Shown here in pieces: positions 31,902-43,113 of a stretch of DNA of 45,067 nt. The stretch covers positions 1 through 45,067 of the forward strand of contig JAPPHZ010000046.1 in the NCBI GenBank assembly GCA_028820935.1, written 5' to 3'. Positions within the stretch are counted from its first letter, which is position 1; each line of letters starts with the position of its first letter. The position numbers and the translations under genes are program-made. The notes under the pieces were generated by a model. That model was given only the letters and a program-made list of their open reading frames with translations. It did no database searches and had not been told where the DNA came from. This DNA is from a bacterium (GTDB taxonomy: Bacteria; Actinomycetota; Acidimicrobiia; Spongiisociales; Spongiisociaceae).

Positions 31902-33080
31902 TCAGCCGCCTTGGCGGGCGATCGCCTCGTACAGCGCGTTCGAGAGGGCGCGGGGGCGGGGGTCGGTGCCCGCATTCATGTACGTCTGGTTCATGGCATA
32001 TCCGAAGCCCACTTCTGCGACCGGGTCGGCGTAGCCGAGGGGGCCTCCAATACCCTGCATCCCGAACGCCTCGTCGTTGGGTCCCAGCGACATGCCGCCA
32101 CCGATGGAGCGGCCGTAGCCGAGGGCGACCCGGGATGCGCCTCCGAATACGGCATCGATGCCCCGGGCCTGTTCGGCCGAGTGGGCGACGACCGACTCCT
32201 CGGATACGATCCGCACCCCGTCGAGCGTGCCTCCCCCGGCCAGCATGGCGTACATGCGGGCCACGCTCCGGGCGTCGCCGATCCCGTTGATGGCCGGCGC
32301 TTCCGCCGTCCAGAGGTGGGGGTCGTTGGCCAGATCGACCGAACTCCGCCGCTCAGGGCCGATGAAGAGCGCGGCGCCGGCGGGATTATCCGGTGCCCAG
32401 ATGGCCATCAGGAGGTCGGCTGCCGGGTCGGGATCGTGCAGGAGCCGGGCCACCCGCCCGTGCTGCTCGACGGGAAGCCCGATCCAGACGTCCAAGCCGA
32501 GCGGGCGGGATACCTCGTCCGCGAAGAACGTCCCGAGAGTACGGCCGTCGATCCGTCGCACCAGCTCGCCCACCAGCCAGCCGTAGCTGATCGAGTGGTA
32601 TCCGAGGGTGGTTCCCGGCTCCCAGGCCAGGGGTGCGGCGGCGAGCCGGGCCGCGATCTCATCGGTGCGATGCCACCCCGCCGCGTCGTCACCGCTCACG
32701 AGATCCCAATACCCGGGGAAGGACGGAAGCCCGAGCGTGTGGCTGAGAATGTGCCGGACCAGCGCCCCGTCCTTACCCTGCGCGGCGAACTCGGGCCAGT
32801 AGGCGGCAATAGGGGCGTTCACGTCCATCAGGCCGCGGTCGGCCAGGACCTGGGCCACGAGGGCCGTCGCCCCCTTCGTCACCGAGAACAGGAAGACGAG
32901 CGTGTCCTGTGCCCACGGGCGCTCAGGCGTCGCCATCCCCGCCCAGACGTTGACCACGCATTCACCCCCCACGTAGGCGCAGAACTCGGCCCCCACCTCG
33001 CCCCGCATGGCGAAGTTCTCCTCGAACGCGTCGACGACCGGCTCGAAGCCCGCGGTCACGTGCCCGCTGATGTCGATCAC
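31902..33080 (-). CDS. Serine beta-lactamase-like hydrolase (class C/EstB type)
   Basis: A 392-residue serine hydrolase of the penicillin-binding-protein/beta-lactamase fold. The nucleophile motif SVTK is at 66-69 (SxxK), with the second motif Tyr in YHSISYGWLVGEL (Y-x-S in place of Y-x-N) and a late GIGGPLGYADP near the third motif. No signal peptide is seen, so it is likely a cytoplasmic esterase or peptidase, like EstB, rather than a true lactamase. GTG start at 33080. Convergent with the reductase gene and divergent from glyA. Confidence 0.9.
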   Translation of the reverse strand: MIDISGHVTAGFEPVVDAFEENFAMRGEVGAEFCAYVGGECVVNVWAGMATPERPWAQDTLVFLFSVTKGATALVAQVLADRGLMDVNAPIAAYWPEFAAQGKDGALVRHILSHTLGLPSFPGYWDLVSGDDAAGWHRTDEIAARLAAAPLAWEPGTTLGYHSISYGWLVGELVRRIDGRTLGTFFADEVSRPLGLDVWIGLPVEQHGRVARLLHDPDPAADLLMAIWAPDNPAGAALFIGPERRSSVDLANDPHLWTAEAPAINGIGDARSVARMYAMLAGGGTLDGVRIVSEESVVAHSAEQARGIDAVFGGASRVALGYGRSIGGGMSLGPNDEAFGMQGIGGPLGYADPVAEVGFGYAMNQTYMNAGTDPRPRALSNALYEAIARQGG

Positions 33081-33262
33081 TGTCGGCGTCTCACCCGATC
33101 AAGACACTACGGGGACGCTCCGACGCCGCGCAAAAGGTGGCGTGACAGCCGGCGACTCGCGGACCGACCATTCGCCGCCGGCGAGCCGTTGCAGCATCCG
33201 ATTCCGGCGGCGCGCTAGTACCCTGGGGCCGCGTCCAGAGCGGAGGTGACGGCATCACCGAC

Positions 33263-34525
33263 ATGCGACCGATCGAACAGGTCGACTCCCAGGTGGCGGA
33301 GCTCATCCGTCGGGATGTGGCCCGCCAGAACACCCACATCCACCTGATCGCGTCGGAGAACTTCGCGTCGCCCGCCGTCATGGAGGCGTGCGGATCGATC
33401 TACACCAACAAGTATGCGGAGGGATACCCGGGTCGGCGCTACTACGAGGGTTGTGAATTCGTGGATGGCATCGAGAGCCTGGCCATCGACAGGGCCAAGG
33501 CCCTGTTCGGCGCCGAGTACGTCAACGTGCAACCCCACTCCGGCGCCCAGGCCAACATGGGGGTCTACTTCGCCCATCTCGAGCTGGGGGATACGGTGCT
33601 CGGCCTCAGCCTGGCCGAGGGTGGCCATCTGACCCACGGCTCTCCGGTGAACTTCTCCGGCCGCCTCTACCGGTTCGTGGCCTACGGGGTCGATCGCCGG
33701 ACCGAGCGGATCGACATGGACGAGGTCAGGGCCAAGGCGCTAGAACATCGTCCCAAGATCGTCCTCGCCGGCTACTCCGCCTACTCCCGGCACCTCGACT
33801 ACGCCGCCTTCCGGTCCATCGCCGACGAGATCGGGGCGCTGCTAATGGTGGACGCGGCCCACTTCATCGGCCTGGTGGCGGGCGGGGCGTCGCCCAACCC
33901 CGTGCCGATCGCCGACATCGTCACCGCCACCACCCACAAGGCGCTCCGGGGACCCCGGGGTGGCATGATCATGGCCAAGGAGCAGTACGGGGCCGGTCTC
34001 AACAAGGCAGTATTCCCCGACATGCAAGGTGGGCCGATCATCAGCCAGATCGCGGGCAAGGCGGTCTGCTTCGGCGAGGCTTCGACGGACGCCTACCGGG
34101 CCTATGCCCATCAGATCGTGGCCAACGCCTCGGCCATGGCCGGAGCGTTTATGGAGCGCGGGGTGCGGGTGGTTTCGGGCGGCACCGACAACCACCTGCT
34201 GCTGCTCGACATGCGATCCATCGACGAGGATCTGACCGGCAAGGAAGCCTCGACCCTCCTCGACTCGATCGGGATCACCCTTAACCGGAACGGTATTCCG
34301 TTCGACCCGAGGCCGCCCTACATCACCAGCGGCCTGCGCATCGGCACGCCGGGCATCACCACCTGCGGGATGGAAGAAGCCGAGGCGGCCCGGATCGCCG
34401 CCCTGATCACCCGCGCCCTCCGGCACCGGACGGACGAGGCGATCGTCGGGGAGGTCCAGAGCGACGTAGCGGAACTGGCCGCGGCCTTCCCTCCCTATCC
34501 CCCCGACTTCCCCGGCCACGTCTAG
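33263..34525 (+). CDS. glyA: Serine hydroxymethyltransferase
   Basis: PLP enzyme that interconverts serine and glycine with tetrahydrofolate and feeds one-carbon metabolism. The 420-residue protein has LIASENFASP, YTNKYAEGYPGRRYYEGCE, HSGAQAN, VDAAH and the PLP lysine in TATTHKALRGPRGG (Lys226). Two segments differ from the near-universal form: AHIAGLVA reads AHFIGLVAGG, and TTTTHKTLRG reads TATTHKALRG; the catalytic residues remain. ATG 33263 is preceded by GGAGGTGA (33241-33248). A -10-like TAGTAC is at 33216-33221. No folate gene is adjacent. Confidence 0.95.
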   Translation: MRPIEQVDSQVAELIRRDVARQNTHIHLIASENFASPAVMEACGSIYTNKYAEGYPGRRYYEGCEFVDGIESLAIDRAKALFGAEYVNVQPHSGAQANMGVYFAHLELGDTVLGLSLAEGGHLTHGSPVNFSGRLYRFVAYGVDRRTERIDMDEVRAKALEHRPKIVLAGYSAYSRHLDYAAFRSIADEIGALLMVDAAHFIGLVAGGASPNPVPIADIVTATTHKALRGPRGGMIMAKEQYGAGLNKAVFPDMQGGPIISQIAGKAVCFGEASTDAYRAYAHQIVANASAMAGAFMERGVRVVSGGTDNHLLLLDMRSIDEDLTGKEASTLLDSIGITLNRNGIPFDPRPPYITSGLRIGTPGITTCGMEEAEAARIAALITRALRHRTDEAIVGEVQSDVAELAAAFPPYPPDFPGHV

Positions 34526-34606
34526 TACTCATCATCCCGGCAACTGACTTCGCCCTCCGCCCCTGGCAGGGCGACTTCAACTGAGTAACCACCACAGGGC
34601 AGCCGG

Positions 34607-34636
34607 CCCAGGGCAGCTTCGTGGAAGTGCCCTGGG
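34607..34636 (+). terminator. Strong hairpin downstream of glyA
   Basis: CCCAGGGCA (34607-34615) pairs exactly with TGCCCTGGG (34628-34636); the loop itself contains a CTTC/GAAG stem. An additional CGCCCT/AGGGCG stem lies at 34551-34573. No U-tract follows, which is common for actinobacterial terminators. Confidence 0.5.
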
Positions 34637-34702
34637 TGGCAGCGCCCCTCCCCGGCATCCGGGTCGCGAATCACACCTCTTGAAGCCGGATGCGGATCAC
34701 CG

Positions 34703-34708
34703 TACGTT
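34703..34708 (+). promoter_or_regulatory. -10 box, leaderless promoter of the DUF4258 gene
   Basis: TACGTT lies 6 nt before ATG 34715 and supports that start. Confidence 0.5.
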
Positions 34709-34714
34709 CAACTG

Positions 34715-35032
34715 ATGAGCGATACCGGCCACACTCGGCCATCACCGGGCGACACGCAAGAGCCCGCGAGACCCACCTTGAACAGAGTATCTGGATTCCT
34801 CGGATTCGATCGAGGTCGACTCCGCTTCAGCTATCACGCATTGAGGCGAATGGGCGAGCAGGGTATCACCCGTGAGATGGTGGAGACCGTCCTGGCTCGT
34901 CCAGGGCGGTGGTTCGAAGGAGACACCGCCCACGAGTATGAATCCACGGTGAAGGGCCGCCTATTACACGTCGTACTCTCCGCAGGCCCTCGACCGGGTA
35001 TCGTCATTACCGTCTACTGGGTTGGCCGTTGA
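34715..35032 (+). CDS. DUF4258 domain protein (toxin-like)
   Basis: A 105-residue protein. From about residue 36 it follows the DUF4258 pattern: RFSYHALRRMGEQGITREMVETVLARPGRW, then a GRLLHVV strand and a final IVITVYWVGR. DUF4258 proteins resemble small RelE-like or BrnT-like toxins. The first 35 residues are Pro-rich and not part of the domain. The leaderless-type promoter supports ATG 34715; a shorter start at TTG 34779 is possible. The DUF2283 gene follows 12 bp downstream, as in many toxin-antitoxin-like pairs. Toxicity is inferred only. Confidence 0.78.
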   Translation: MSDTGHTRPSPGDTQEPARPTLNRVSGFLGFDRGRLRFSYHALRRMGEQGITREMVETVLARPGRWFEGDTAHEYESTVKGRLLHVVLSAGPRPGIVITVYWVGR

Positions 35033-35044
35033 AGGGAGAATCGG

Positions 35045-35290
35045 ATGCAGGTTCGTTATGACTCGGAGGCTGACGCGATCTTCCTGCGGCTGCGCCCCGC
35101 TCACGGAGGCGAAGCCGGCGGGCGGCGACTCGACGACACCCGCATCGCCCATCTCGACCACTCCGGCCGCGTCTTCGCGTACGAGTTCCTGTTCGTGAGC
35201 CGGGGTGTCTCCCTTGAGGGGATCGGAAGCGACGACGTAGCGCTAATCCGTGAAACGCTCCGGCCCGTGAGCCGGCTGGCGGTCGCCTGA
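35045..35290 (+). CDS. DUF2283 domain protein (antitoxin-like)
   Basis: An 81-residue protein matching DUF2283: QVRYDSEADAIFLRLRPAHGGEAGGRRLDDTRIAHLDHSGRVFAYEFLFVSRGV, a short beta-rich fold often encoded next to DUF4258 genes. Start ATG at 35045 with a GGGAG at 35034-35038. A DNA-binding or neutralising role is plausible by analogy with type II antitoxins but unproven. The operator may be the AT-rich palindrome downstream or may be missing. Confidence 0.82.
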   Translation: MQVRYDSEADAIFLRLRPAHGGEAGGRRLDDTRIAHLDHSGRVFAYEFLFVSRGVSLEGIGSDDVALIRETLRPVSRLAVA

Positions 35291-35590
35291 CGGCAGGTCT
35301 TTGATCCGACCCACCCTGACCGGCCTGCCCGGTTGCCCTGGCTCGGAAAGTGGAGCTTTAGATTATCATGATATTCTAAAGTTCATGGTGACGAAACCTT
35401 CTAAAACGGTTGTTGTCGTTTGTTTGTCGCCTGGTCCGAACCCCGTCCGCGCCGACCCGTAGGCTGTTCTCAGTCCATCGACGTCGGAACTGGAATCCGG
35501 CCATCCGCACCCGTCGAGCGGCGATTCGTAACCGGCGATCAGCCCCGGTTTATGCCCCTCTGCTGATTGTGAAGCTGATCACAAGCGGGC
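35291..35590. other. AT-richer intergenic island before the atp operon
   Basis: About 300 bp without a convincing gene. Between 35350 and 35430 it is clearly richer in A+T than the rest of the window and carries the 26-bp palindrome. A 25-codon frame (ATG 35385 to TAG 35460) starts right after the palindrome, but it has no recognised domain or ribosome-binding site. The atp promoter lies at the end. Confidence 0.5.
35356..35381. repeat. 26-bp AT-rich near-perfect palindrome
   Basis: CTTTAGA, T, TATCATGATA, T, TCTAAAG: the whole 26 bp is self-complementary except one mismatched pair (the two single T positions). The length and central TATCATGATA suit an operator for a dimeric regulator; as a terminator it would be weak and without a U-tract. 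It lies 65 bp after the DUF2283 gene and about 220 bp before the atp operon. Confidence 0.8.
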
Positions 35591-35596
35591 TACCAT
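35567..35596 (+). promoter_or_regulatory. Promoter of the ATP synthase operon
   Basis: TTGTGA at 35567-35572, an 18-nt spacer and TACCAT at 35591-35596, followed 8 nt later by the ATG of atpZ at 35605. It is the only place in the window where both hexamers and a leaderless start line up clearly. Confidence 0.65.
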
Positions 35597-35604
35597 CCGG
35601 GCTG

Positions 35605-35907
35605 ATGCCCGAGCCCGCCGGCCAGCACTCCTCCCACGCGGAAATCCCTCGACCCGCCCAGGGTTCAGCCCTCCGGACAGCGCATGCCGGAGTGACTTCA
35701 GCAGTGGCTGACGGATGGGTTGCAGGAGGCTCTTTCTTCGGTTCGATAATGGCCGGCACCCTGCTGGGCTGGCTTGCCGATCGATGGCTCGACACCGAAC
35801 CATGGCTCATCGTGGCCGGCATCGTCCTGGGATCCGTTAACGGGTTCTATCGCTTGTGGATGGTGGTCAGGATCCCCACCGGGAAGCAGCCCGTTGCCGG
35901 CCGCTGA
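35605..35907 (+). CDS. AtpZ/AtpI-like assembly protein
   Basis: A 100-residue protein. After a polar N-terminal part it has two hydrophobic helices around WVAGGSFFGSIMAGTLLGWLADRWL and PWLIVAGIVLGSVNGFYRLWMV, the AtpZ/AtpI (F0F1 gene 1) pattern. These proteins assist c-ring assembly or transport Mg/Ca. The ATG start is supported by the promoter 8 nt upstream; the longer open frame upstream is not used. GTG 35692 and 35704 are other candidates. First gene of the atp operon; overlaps the next gene. Confidence 0.78.
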   Translation: MPEPAGQHSSHAEIPRPAQGSALRTAHAGVTSAVADGWVAGGSFFGSIMAGTLLGWLADRWLDTEPWLIVAGIVLGSVNGFYRLWMVVRIPTGKQPVAGR

Positions 35908-36409
35908 GACTCCTACCACGCACCCCGGCGGTCTGACCCGCCGCGAGGTCGAGGACTACCTGGCGGGTCGCCCTCCGGTCGAGCTCAACCTGGTGCGTTC
36001 CCTCCTGGGCCGCGCCGTGGTGGTGGGTCCGGTCGCGGTGGTGCTGGCGGGCCTCATCAGGGGCCTCGACGGCGCCGTGGCCGCGGCCATAGGGGTCGTC
36101 CTGGTGGTCGGTTACTACCTGCTGTCGGGCGCGCTCATGTCCTGGTTGGCTAGGGTGTCGCTCGGGGCCTATCATGCCGGTGCCCTCTTCGGGTTCGTGG
36201 CGCGACTCGGCCTGATAGTCGCAACGATGCTGGCTGTGGCGGCCCTCTTCGATGTGGATCGCCCGGCGCTCGGGCTGACCGTGATCGCGACCTACACGGT
36301 GTTGCTCCTCTGGGAAGCGGGAGCGCGCGGGAGCCGGCGAGCCAGCAGATCCGGCAAAGCGTGGAAGGCCGGGACGGCGAGCGGAAGGAGTGATCGATCG
36401 CATGGGTGA
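35894..36409 (+). CDS. atpI: ATP synthase subunit I-like membrane protein
   Basis: A membrane protein of about 171 residues with four predicted helices (for example AVVVGPVAVVLAGLIRGL, AAIGVVLVVGYYLLSGALMSWLA, ALFGFVARLGLIVATMLAVAALF and LGLTVIATYTVLLLWEAG), in the place of AtpI between AtpZ and subunit a. The start is uncertain: TTG at 35894 with GGAAG upstream overlaps atpZ by 14 bp. The end overlaps the atpB start. AtpI proteins help c-ring assembly but are poorly conserved; assignment rests mainly on position and topology. Confidence 0.68.
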   Translation: MPAAETPTTHPGGLTRREVEDYLAGRPPVELNLVRSLLGRAVVVGPVAVVLAGLIRGLDGAVAAAIGVVLVVGYYLLSGALMSWLARVSLGAYHAGALFGFVARLGLIVATMLAVAALFDVDRPALGLTVIATYTVLLLWEAGARGSRRASRSGKAWKAGTASGRSDRSHG

Positions 36410-37226
36410 TGTGATGATTCTGGCGATCGACTGTGACCTCGAGGCCGAGGTCATATGCGCGCCCACCGATGTGAACAGCCTCTTCGAGTTCACCACGCCG
36501 CTGTTCTCGATAGGCGGGTTCCATTTCACCCGAACCGTCTTCCTGATCTTCGCCGCCATGGCCATCGTCCTGGGGCTCCTCTACTTCGGCCTGCGCCGCG
36601 GGCAGCTGGTCCCCTCCAAGTACGAGCTGGCGATAGAGAGCCTGGTGGGCTTCGTCCGGGACGACATCGCCAAGGGCGTGATCGGACCGGTGCACGGGAT
36701 GCGCTACTTCCCCTACCTCCTGGCGGTCTTCTTCTTCCTGCTGGTGGGGAACCTCTTCAAGGTCACTCCGTTGGTGAACTTCCCGATCAGCTCGCGGATG
36801 GCCCTCTCCGGCTTCCTGGCCATCCTCACCTGGGTGATCTTCGTGTTCGTGGGCTTCGCCAAGAACGGCTTCAAGCACTACTTCTTCGACGCCATCTGGC
36901 CGAAGTCGGTCCCCCTCGCTATGCGCTGGCTGGTCGGGCTCATCGAGGTGGTCTCGACCTTCGTGCTCCGTCCCGTCACCCTGGCCGTGCGGCTGTTCGC
37001 CAACATGGTGGCCGGGCACCTCATGCTGACCCTGCTGCTCGTGTCCGGCGTCCTGTTCGTGGCCGGCGTGGGTGACATCGGCCTCAAGGCGGGCATCGGG
37101 GTCATCTGGTTCGCCTTCGGGCTGGCCATCTGGATCTTCGAGTTTGTGGTGGCGGTGCTTCAGGCCTACATCTTCACCCTGCTCTCCGCGGTCTACATCC
37201 AGACCTCGCTGGAGCCGGCCCACTGA
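36402..37226 (+). CDS. atpB: ATP synthase subunit a
   Basis: Proton-channel subunit of Fo, about 274 residues with at least five helices. The essential arginine lies in VLRPVTLAVRLFANMVAGHLML, and the C-terminal QAYIFTLLSAVYIQTSLE segment is typical. ATG 36402 has AAGGAG about 12 nt upstream; GTG 36390 and ATG 36411 are alternatives. It overlaps atpI by 8 bp; atpE follows 78 bp later with its own strong ribosome-binding site, matching the higher need for subunit c. Confidence 0.95.
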   Translation: MGDVMILAIDCDLEAEVICAPTDVNSLFEFTTPLFSIGGFHFTRTVFLIFAAMAIVLGLLYFGLRRGQLVPSKYELAIESLVGFVRDDIAKGVIGPVHGMRYFPYLLAVFFFLLVGNLFKVTPLVNFPISSRMALSGFLAILTWVIFVFVGFAKNGFKHYFFDAIWPKSVPLAMRWLVGLIEVVSTFVLRPVTLAVRLFANMVAGHLMLTLLLVSGVLFVAGVGDIGLKAGIGVIWFAFGLAIWIFEFVVAVLQAYIFTLLSAVYIQTSLEPAH

Positions 37227-37280
37227 CGGTTAGCGAGCCGGACACGGGCGCAAGGGCCTAACGACAAAGTGACGAAATAG

Positions 37281-37573
<293 letters not shown>

Positions 37574-37574
<1 letters not shown>

Positions 37575-38143
37575 TGGCACCCTCGAACAGGCGATATATG
37601 GCGGCAGCGCCCCTGGTGGTGGCTGCCGAAGAGTCGGGAAGCAGCGGGATCGACTTGCTGCGGCCCGAGATCTCGGAGCTGATCGCGGGTGTCATTGCCT
37701 TCGCCATCATCTTCTTTTTCGCGTGGCGATGGGTGATTCCCACGTTGAGCGCCACCCTGGCTCGCCGCCAGGAGGCCGAGCGATCACGCCTAGAGGCGGC
37801 CGAGAACAGCAAGGAGGAAGCCGAACAGCTGGCCTCCCAGTACCGCGAACAGCTGGCCGGCGCCAAGGATGAAGGGGCTCGAATCGTCGACGAGGCGCGC
37901 CAAGCGGCCGAGTCGGTGCGTACCGAGACCATTGCCCGGGCGCAGCAGGAAGCGGACGAGATCGTGGCCAGGGCGCGCGATGAGGCCAACGCCGAGACCG
38001 CTCGCGCCCTCGCGGAGGCGCGCACCACGGTGGCCACCCTGTCGGTCGACCTGGCCGAGAAGGTGGTCGGGCGCAATCTCGACCGGGAGGCCCAGATGGG
38101 CCTGGTCGAGGACTATCTCGAAGAGTTGGAGTCGAGCAACTAG
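37574..38143 (+). CDS. atpF: ATP synthase subunit b
   Basis: Peripheral stalk subunit, 189 residues: one membrane helix (ELIAGVIAFAIIFFFAWRWVI, about 35-55) followed by a long charged helix rich in Ala, Glu, Arg and Gln that dimerises as a coiled coil, ending EDYLEELESSN. The start ATG overlaps the atpE stop by one base. Only one b-type gene is present; there is no b' or b-delta fusion of the mycobacterial kind, since a separate atpH follows. Confidence 0.94.
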
Positions 38144-38183
38144 TGGCCCGTCCGCACATCGCCATTCCACAGGCAGGCTGCTG

Positions 38184-38717
38184 ATGGCCGACGCACGGAT
38201 CCAGGGTTACGCCGCAGCCATCTTCGAGCTGGCCCGCGGCGAGGGTGTCCTGGAGCGGGTCGAGAACGAACTGTTCCTGGTGGCCCGGGCGCTGGAGGGT
38301 TCCGAGGACCTGAGGGAGGCGCTCAGCGACCCTCGCCTGCCCATGGAACGCAAGCAGGCGGTGATCGATGATCTCCTGGCTGCCCGCGCCCACCGCCTTA
38401 CCGTCGCCTTCGTGAGCTTCGCGGTGGGGCTGGGTCGGGGCGAGGACCTGATGGCGATCGCTGACCAGTTCACGGCCCGCTCGGCCGAGGCGCGCGATCG
38501 GGCCGTCGCGGAGGTGCGGAGCGCCATCCCGCTGGATGAGGAAACCGTCGATCGTCTGGCCCGGGCCCTGGCCGAGCGGATCGGTAATCAAGTGGAGGTT
38601 CGGGTGGTGGTGGACGAGTCGGTTCTCGGTGGTCTGGTGGCCCGGGTGGGTGACACCGTGATCGACGGCTCCGTCCGCAAGCGTCTGGAACGGCTACGCG
38701 AAGCGGTGGCCGGATGA
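38184..38717 (+). CDS. atpH: ATP synthase subunit delta
   Basis: Links F1 to the peripheral stalk. The 177-residue protein has the helical N-terminal domain ([43 protein letters not shown]) and the C-terminal block [40 protein letters not shown], which matches OSCP/delta well. ATG 38184 is chosen; the open frame upstream lies within atpF in another frame. A separate delta, not fused with b, separates this from mycobacterial operons. Confidence 0.95.
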   Translation: MADARIQGYAAAIFELARGEGVLERVENELFLVARALEGSEDLREALSDPRLPMERKQAVIDDLLAARAHRLTVAFVSFAVGLGRGEDLMAIADQFTARSAEARDRAVAEVRSAIPLDEETVDRLARALAERIGNQVEVRVVVDESVLGGLVARVGDTVIDGSVRKRLERLREAVAG

Positions 38718-38769
38718 CCGGACCCGCCCCCTACGCAACGTCAACCGAGATTCAGGAGTGGAGTGTTTG

Positions 38770-40302
38770 ATGGCTCAACTGACCATTAGTCCCGATGACA
38801 TAACCGCCGCGCTCCGGGAGCACGTGGAGAGCTGGTCACCCAGCCTCGAGCAGGAGACAGTCGGTTACGTGACCTCGGTCGCCGACGGTGTGGCCCGGGT
38901 CTCCGGACTCCCCAACGCGGCCGCCTCGGAGCTGATGGAGTTCCCCGGAGGCCTCCTCGGCGTGACCCTCAACCTCGATGAGGAGGACCTCGGGGTGGTG
39001 TTGATGGGCGACGCCTCCCACATCGAGGAGGGCGATGCGGTCCGCCAGACCGGGCGCGTCCTCTCCGTTCCCGTGGGCGACGGGTTGCTGGGCCGCGTGG
39101 TCGGTCCGCTAGGCGAGCCCCTGGACGGCAAGGGGGACATCCCCTCGACCGAGCGCCGCCTGCTGGAGACGCAGGCGCCGTCGGTGGTGCAGCGCCAGCC
39201 TGTCACGGAGCCGCTCCAGACCGGCATCAAGGCGATCGACTCGATGACGCCGATCGGTAGGGGACAGCGCCAGCTGATCATCGGCGACCGCCAGACCGGC
39301 AAGACCGCCATCGTGGTCGACACGATCATCAACCAGAAGCAGTTCCAGGGCACTCCCGACGAGGTCAAGTGCATCTACGTGGCGATCGGCCAGAAGGCAT
39401 CGACGGTCGCCGAGGTGGTGGCCGCCCTCGAGGAGGCCGGCGCCATGGAGTATACGGTGGTGGTGACGGCCGCGGCTTCGGAGCCGCCGGCCCTCCAGAT
39501 GTACGCGCCCTATGCGGGTTCCGCCATCGGCCAGCACTGGATGTACAACGGGCAGCACGCCCTGGTCATCTTCGACGACCTGTCCAAGCAGGCGGTGGCC
39601 TACCGCGAGATCTCCCTCCTCCTGAGGCGCCCGCCCGGCCGCGAGGCCTTCCCCGGTGACGTCTTCTACCTGCACAGCCGGTTGCTGGAGCGCTGCGCCA
39701 AGCTGTCGGACGAGATGGGCGGGGGATCCCTGACCGGCCTGCCGCTGATCGAGACCAAGGCCAACGACGTGTCGGCCTACATACCCACCAACGTGATCTC
39801 GATCACCGACGGCCAGATCTTCCTGGAGACTGACCTGTTCTTCGCGGGTATCCGTCCTGCCATGAACGCCGGCATCTCGGTGTCACGGGTGGGAGGCAAC
39901 GCCCAGATCGGCGCCATGAAGAAGGTCGCCGGAACGCTTCGGCTCAACCTGGCCCAGTACCGCGAGCTGGAGGCCTTCGCCGAGTTCGGCTCCGAGCTGG
40001 ACGCCGTGTCGCTGGCCCAGCTGGAGCGGGGCCGCCGGGTGGTCGAGGTCCTCAAGCAGCCCCAGTTCGCCCCCGTGCCGGTGGAGGAACAGGTGCTGGC
40101 CATCTACGCGGTGACCCAGGGCCTCTTCGACGACATCCCCGCCGAGGACATCTCGAGAGCCGAGGGAGAGTTGCGGGAGTTCGTGCGGGTCCGGCACGCC
40201 CACCTGCTCGACACCATCAAGCGCACCGGAAAGCTCCCCGATACCAGCGCGCTGGAAAAAGCCATCTCGGCCTTCAAGGACTCGTTCGGGGGAGGGGAGT
40301 AG
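38770..40302 (+). CDS. atpA: ATP synthase subunit alpha
   Basis: Non-catalytic nucleotide-binding F1 subunit, 510 residues. P-loop GDRQTGKT at 172-179, the family block [20 protein letters not shown] and the arginine-finger region near [16 protein letters not shown] are all present. ATG 38770 lies 11 nt after AGGAG (38754-38758); GTG 38758 overlaps that site and is less likely. It is 52 bp after atpH and 9 bp before atpG. Confidence 0.97.
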   Translation: MAQLTISPDDITAALREHVESWSPSLEQETVGYVTSVADGVARVSGLPNAAASELMEFPGGLLGVTLNLDEEDLGVVLMGDASHIEEGDAVRQTGRVLSVPVGDGLLGRVVGPLGEPLDGKGDIPSTERRLLETQAPSVVQRQPVTEPLQTGIKAIDSMTPIGRGQRQLIIGDRQTGKTAIVVDTIINQKQFQGTPDEVKCIYVAIGQKASTVAEVVAALEEAGAMEYTVVVTAAASEPPALQMYAPYAGSAIGQHWMYNGQHALVIFDDLSKQAVAYREISLLLRRPPGREAFPGDVFYLHSRLLERCAKLSDEMGGGSLTGLPLIETKANDVSAYIPTNVISITDGQIFLETDLFFAGIRPAMNAGISVSRVGGNAQIGAMKKVAGTLRLNLAQYRELEAFAEFGSELDAVSLAQLERGRRVVEVLKQPQFAPVPVEEQVLAIYAVTQGLFDDIPAEDISRAEGELREFVRVRHAHLLDTIKRTGKLPDTSALEKAISAFKDSFGGGE

Positions 40303-40311
40303 CGCCCCGGA

Positions 40312-42639
<2,328 letters not shown>

Positions 42640-42640
<1 letters not shown>

Positions 42641-42915
42641 TGGTAGTCGCCTCGACCTCCATGAAGGTCGACGTGGTCTCCCCCGAGGCCGTGTTGTGGT
42701 CCGGCGAGGCCGAGTTCGTGGTGGCCAGAACAGTGGAAGGCGAGATCGGCATCCTCGCCAACCACGAGCCCGTGATGGCCGCCCTCGCCGCCGGAACGGT
42801 CAGCATCCAGGCCGGCGAGGACCGCATCAAGGCCACAGTGGGCGGAGGCTTCCTCCAGATCCTGAACAACGCCGTCACCCTGCTGGTAGACGAGGCAACC
42901 CTCGAAGAGGACTGA
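42640..42915 (+). CDS. atpC: ATP synthase subunit epsilon, short form
   Basis: Central-stalk subunit, only 91 residues against 120-140 in most bacteria. The N-terminal beta sandwich is complete (KVDVVSPEAVLWSGEAEFVVARTVEGEIGILANHEPVMAALAAG, then GGGFLQILNNAVTLLVDEA), and the chain ends shortly after at TLEED. The C-terminal helical hairpin that inhibits ATP hydrolysis in many bacteria is missing. GTG 42640 overlaps the atpD stop by one base; ATG 42661 would make it shorter still. Whether short epsilons are usual in this lineage I cannot say. Confidence 0.92.
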
Positions 42916-43070
42916 GACTCGGGCTGATGTGAGCGCCCCATCACGCGGAGGAGAACCGTTAGCCACCACGCCTTCCAGCCAGAACGCATCTGTCTGACAA
43001 CATCAACCTTTCTAGGTGTCGATAAATTGATGGTTGTGCGGACGGCGGGAAGCCGACGTATATAGGCCGT

Positions 43071-43107
43071 TCGAACCGATGGGGAACCTCGCTATCCGGC
43101 GGTTCGA
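43071..43107. repeat. 8-bp inverted repeat upstream of hsdM
   Basis: TCGAACCG (43071-43078) and CGGTTCGA (43100-43107) are exact complements with a 21-nt gap. They lie just before the start of hsdM and after an AT-rich TATATAGG. Could be an operator of a restriction-modification system; short enough to be chance. Confidence 0.4.
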
Positions 43108-43113
43108 GGCGGA

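Noticed and set aside
33081-33262. Glycine riboswitch upstream of glyA
   Set aside because: The gap is short, shared with a divergent gene, and shows no paired aptamer pattern by eye.
35385-35462. 25-codon ORF after the AT-rich palindrome
   Set aside because: No ribosome-binding site, no known domain and no compositional sign of coding; mentioned only as part of the palindrome context.
42986-43000. Third copy of the 20-bp repeat near hsdM (ATCTGTCTGACAACA)
   Set aside because: Only the 8-mer TCTGTCTG matches; this short similarity is within chance.
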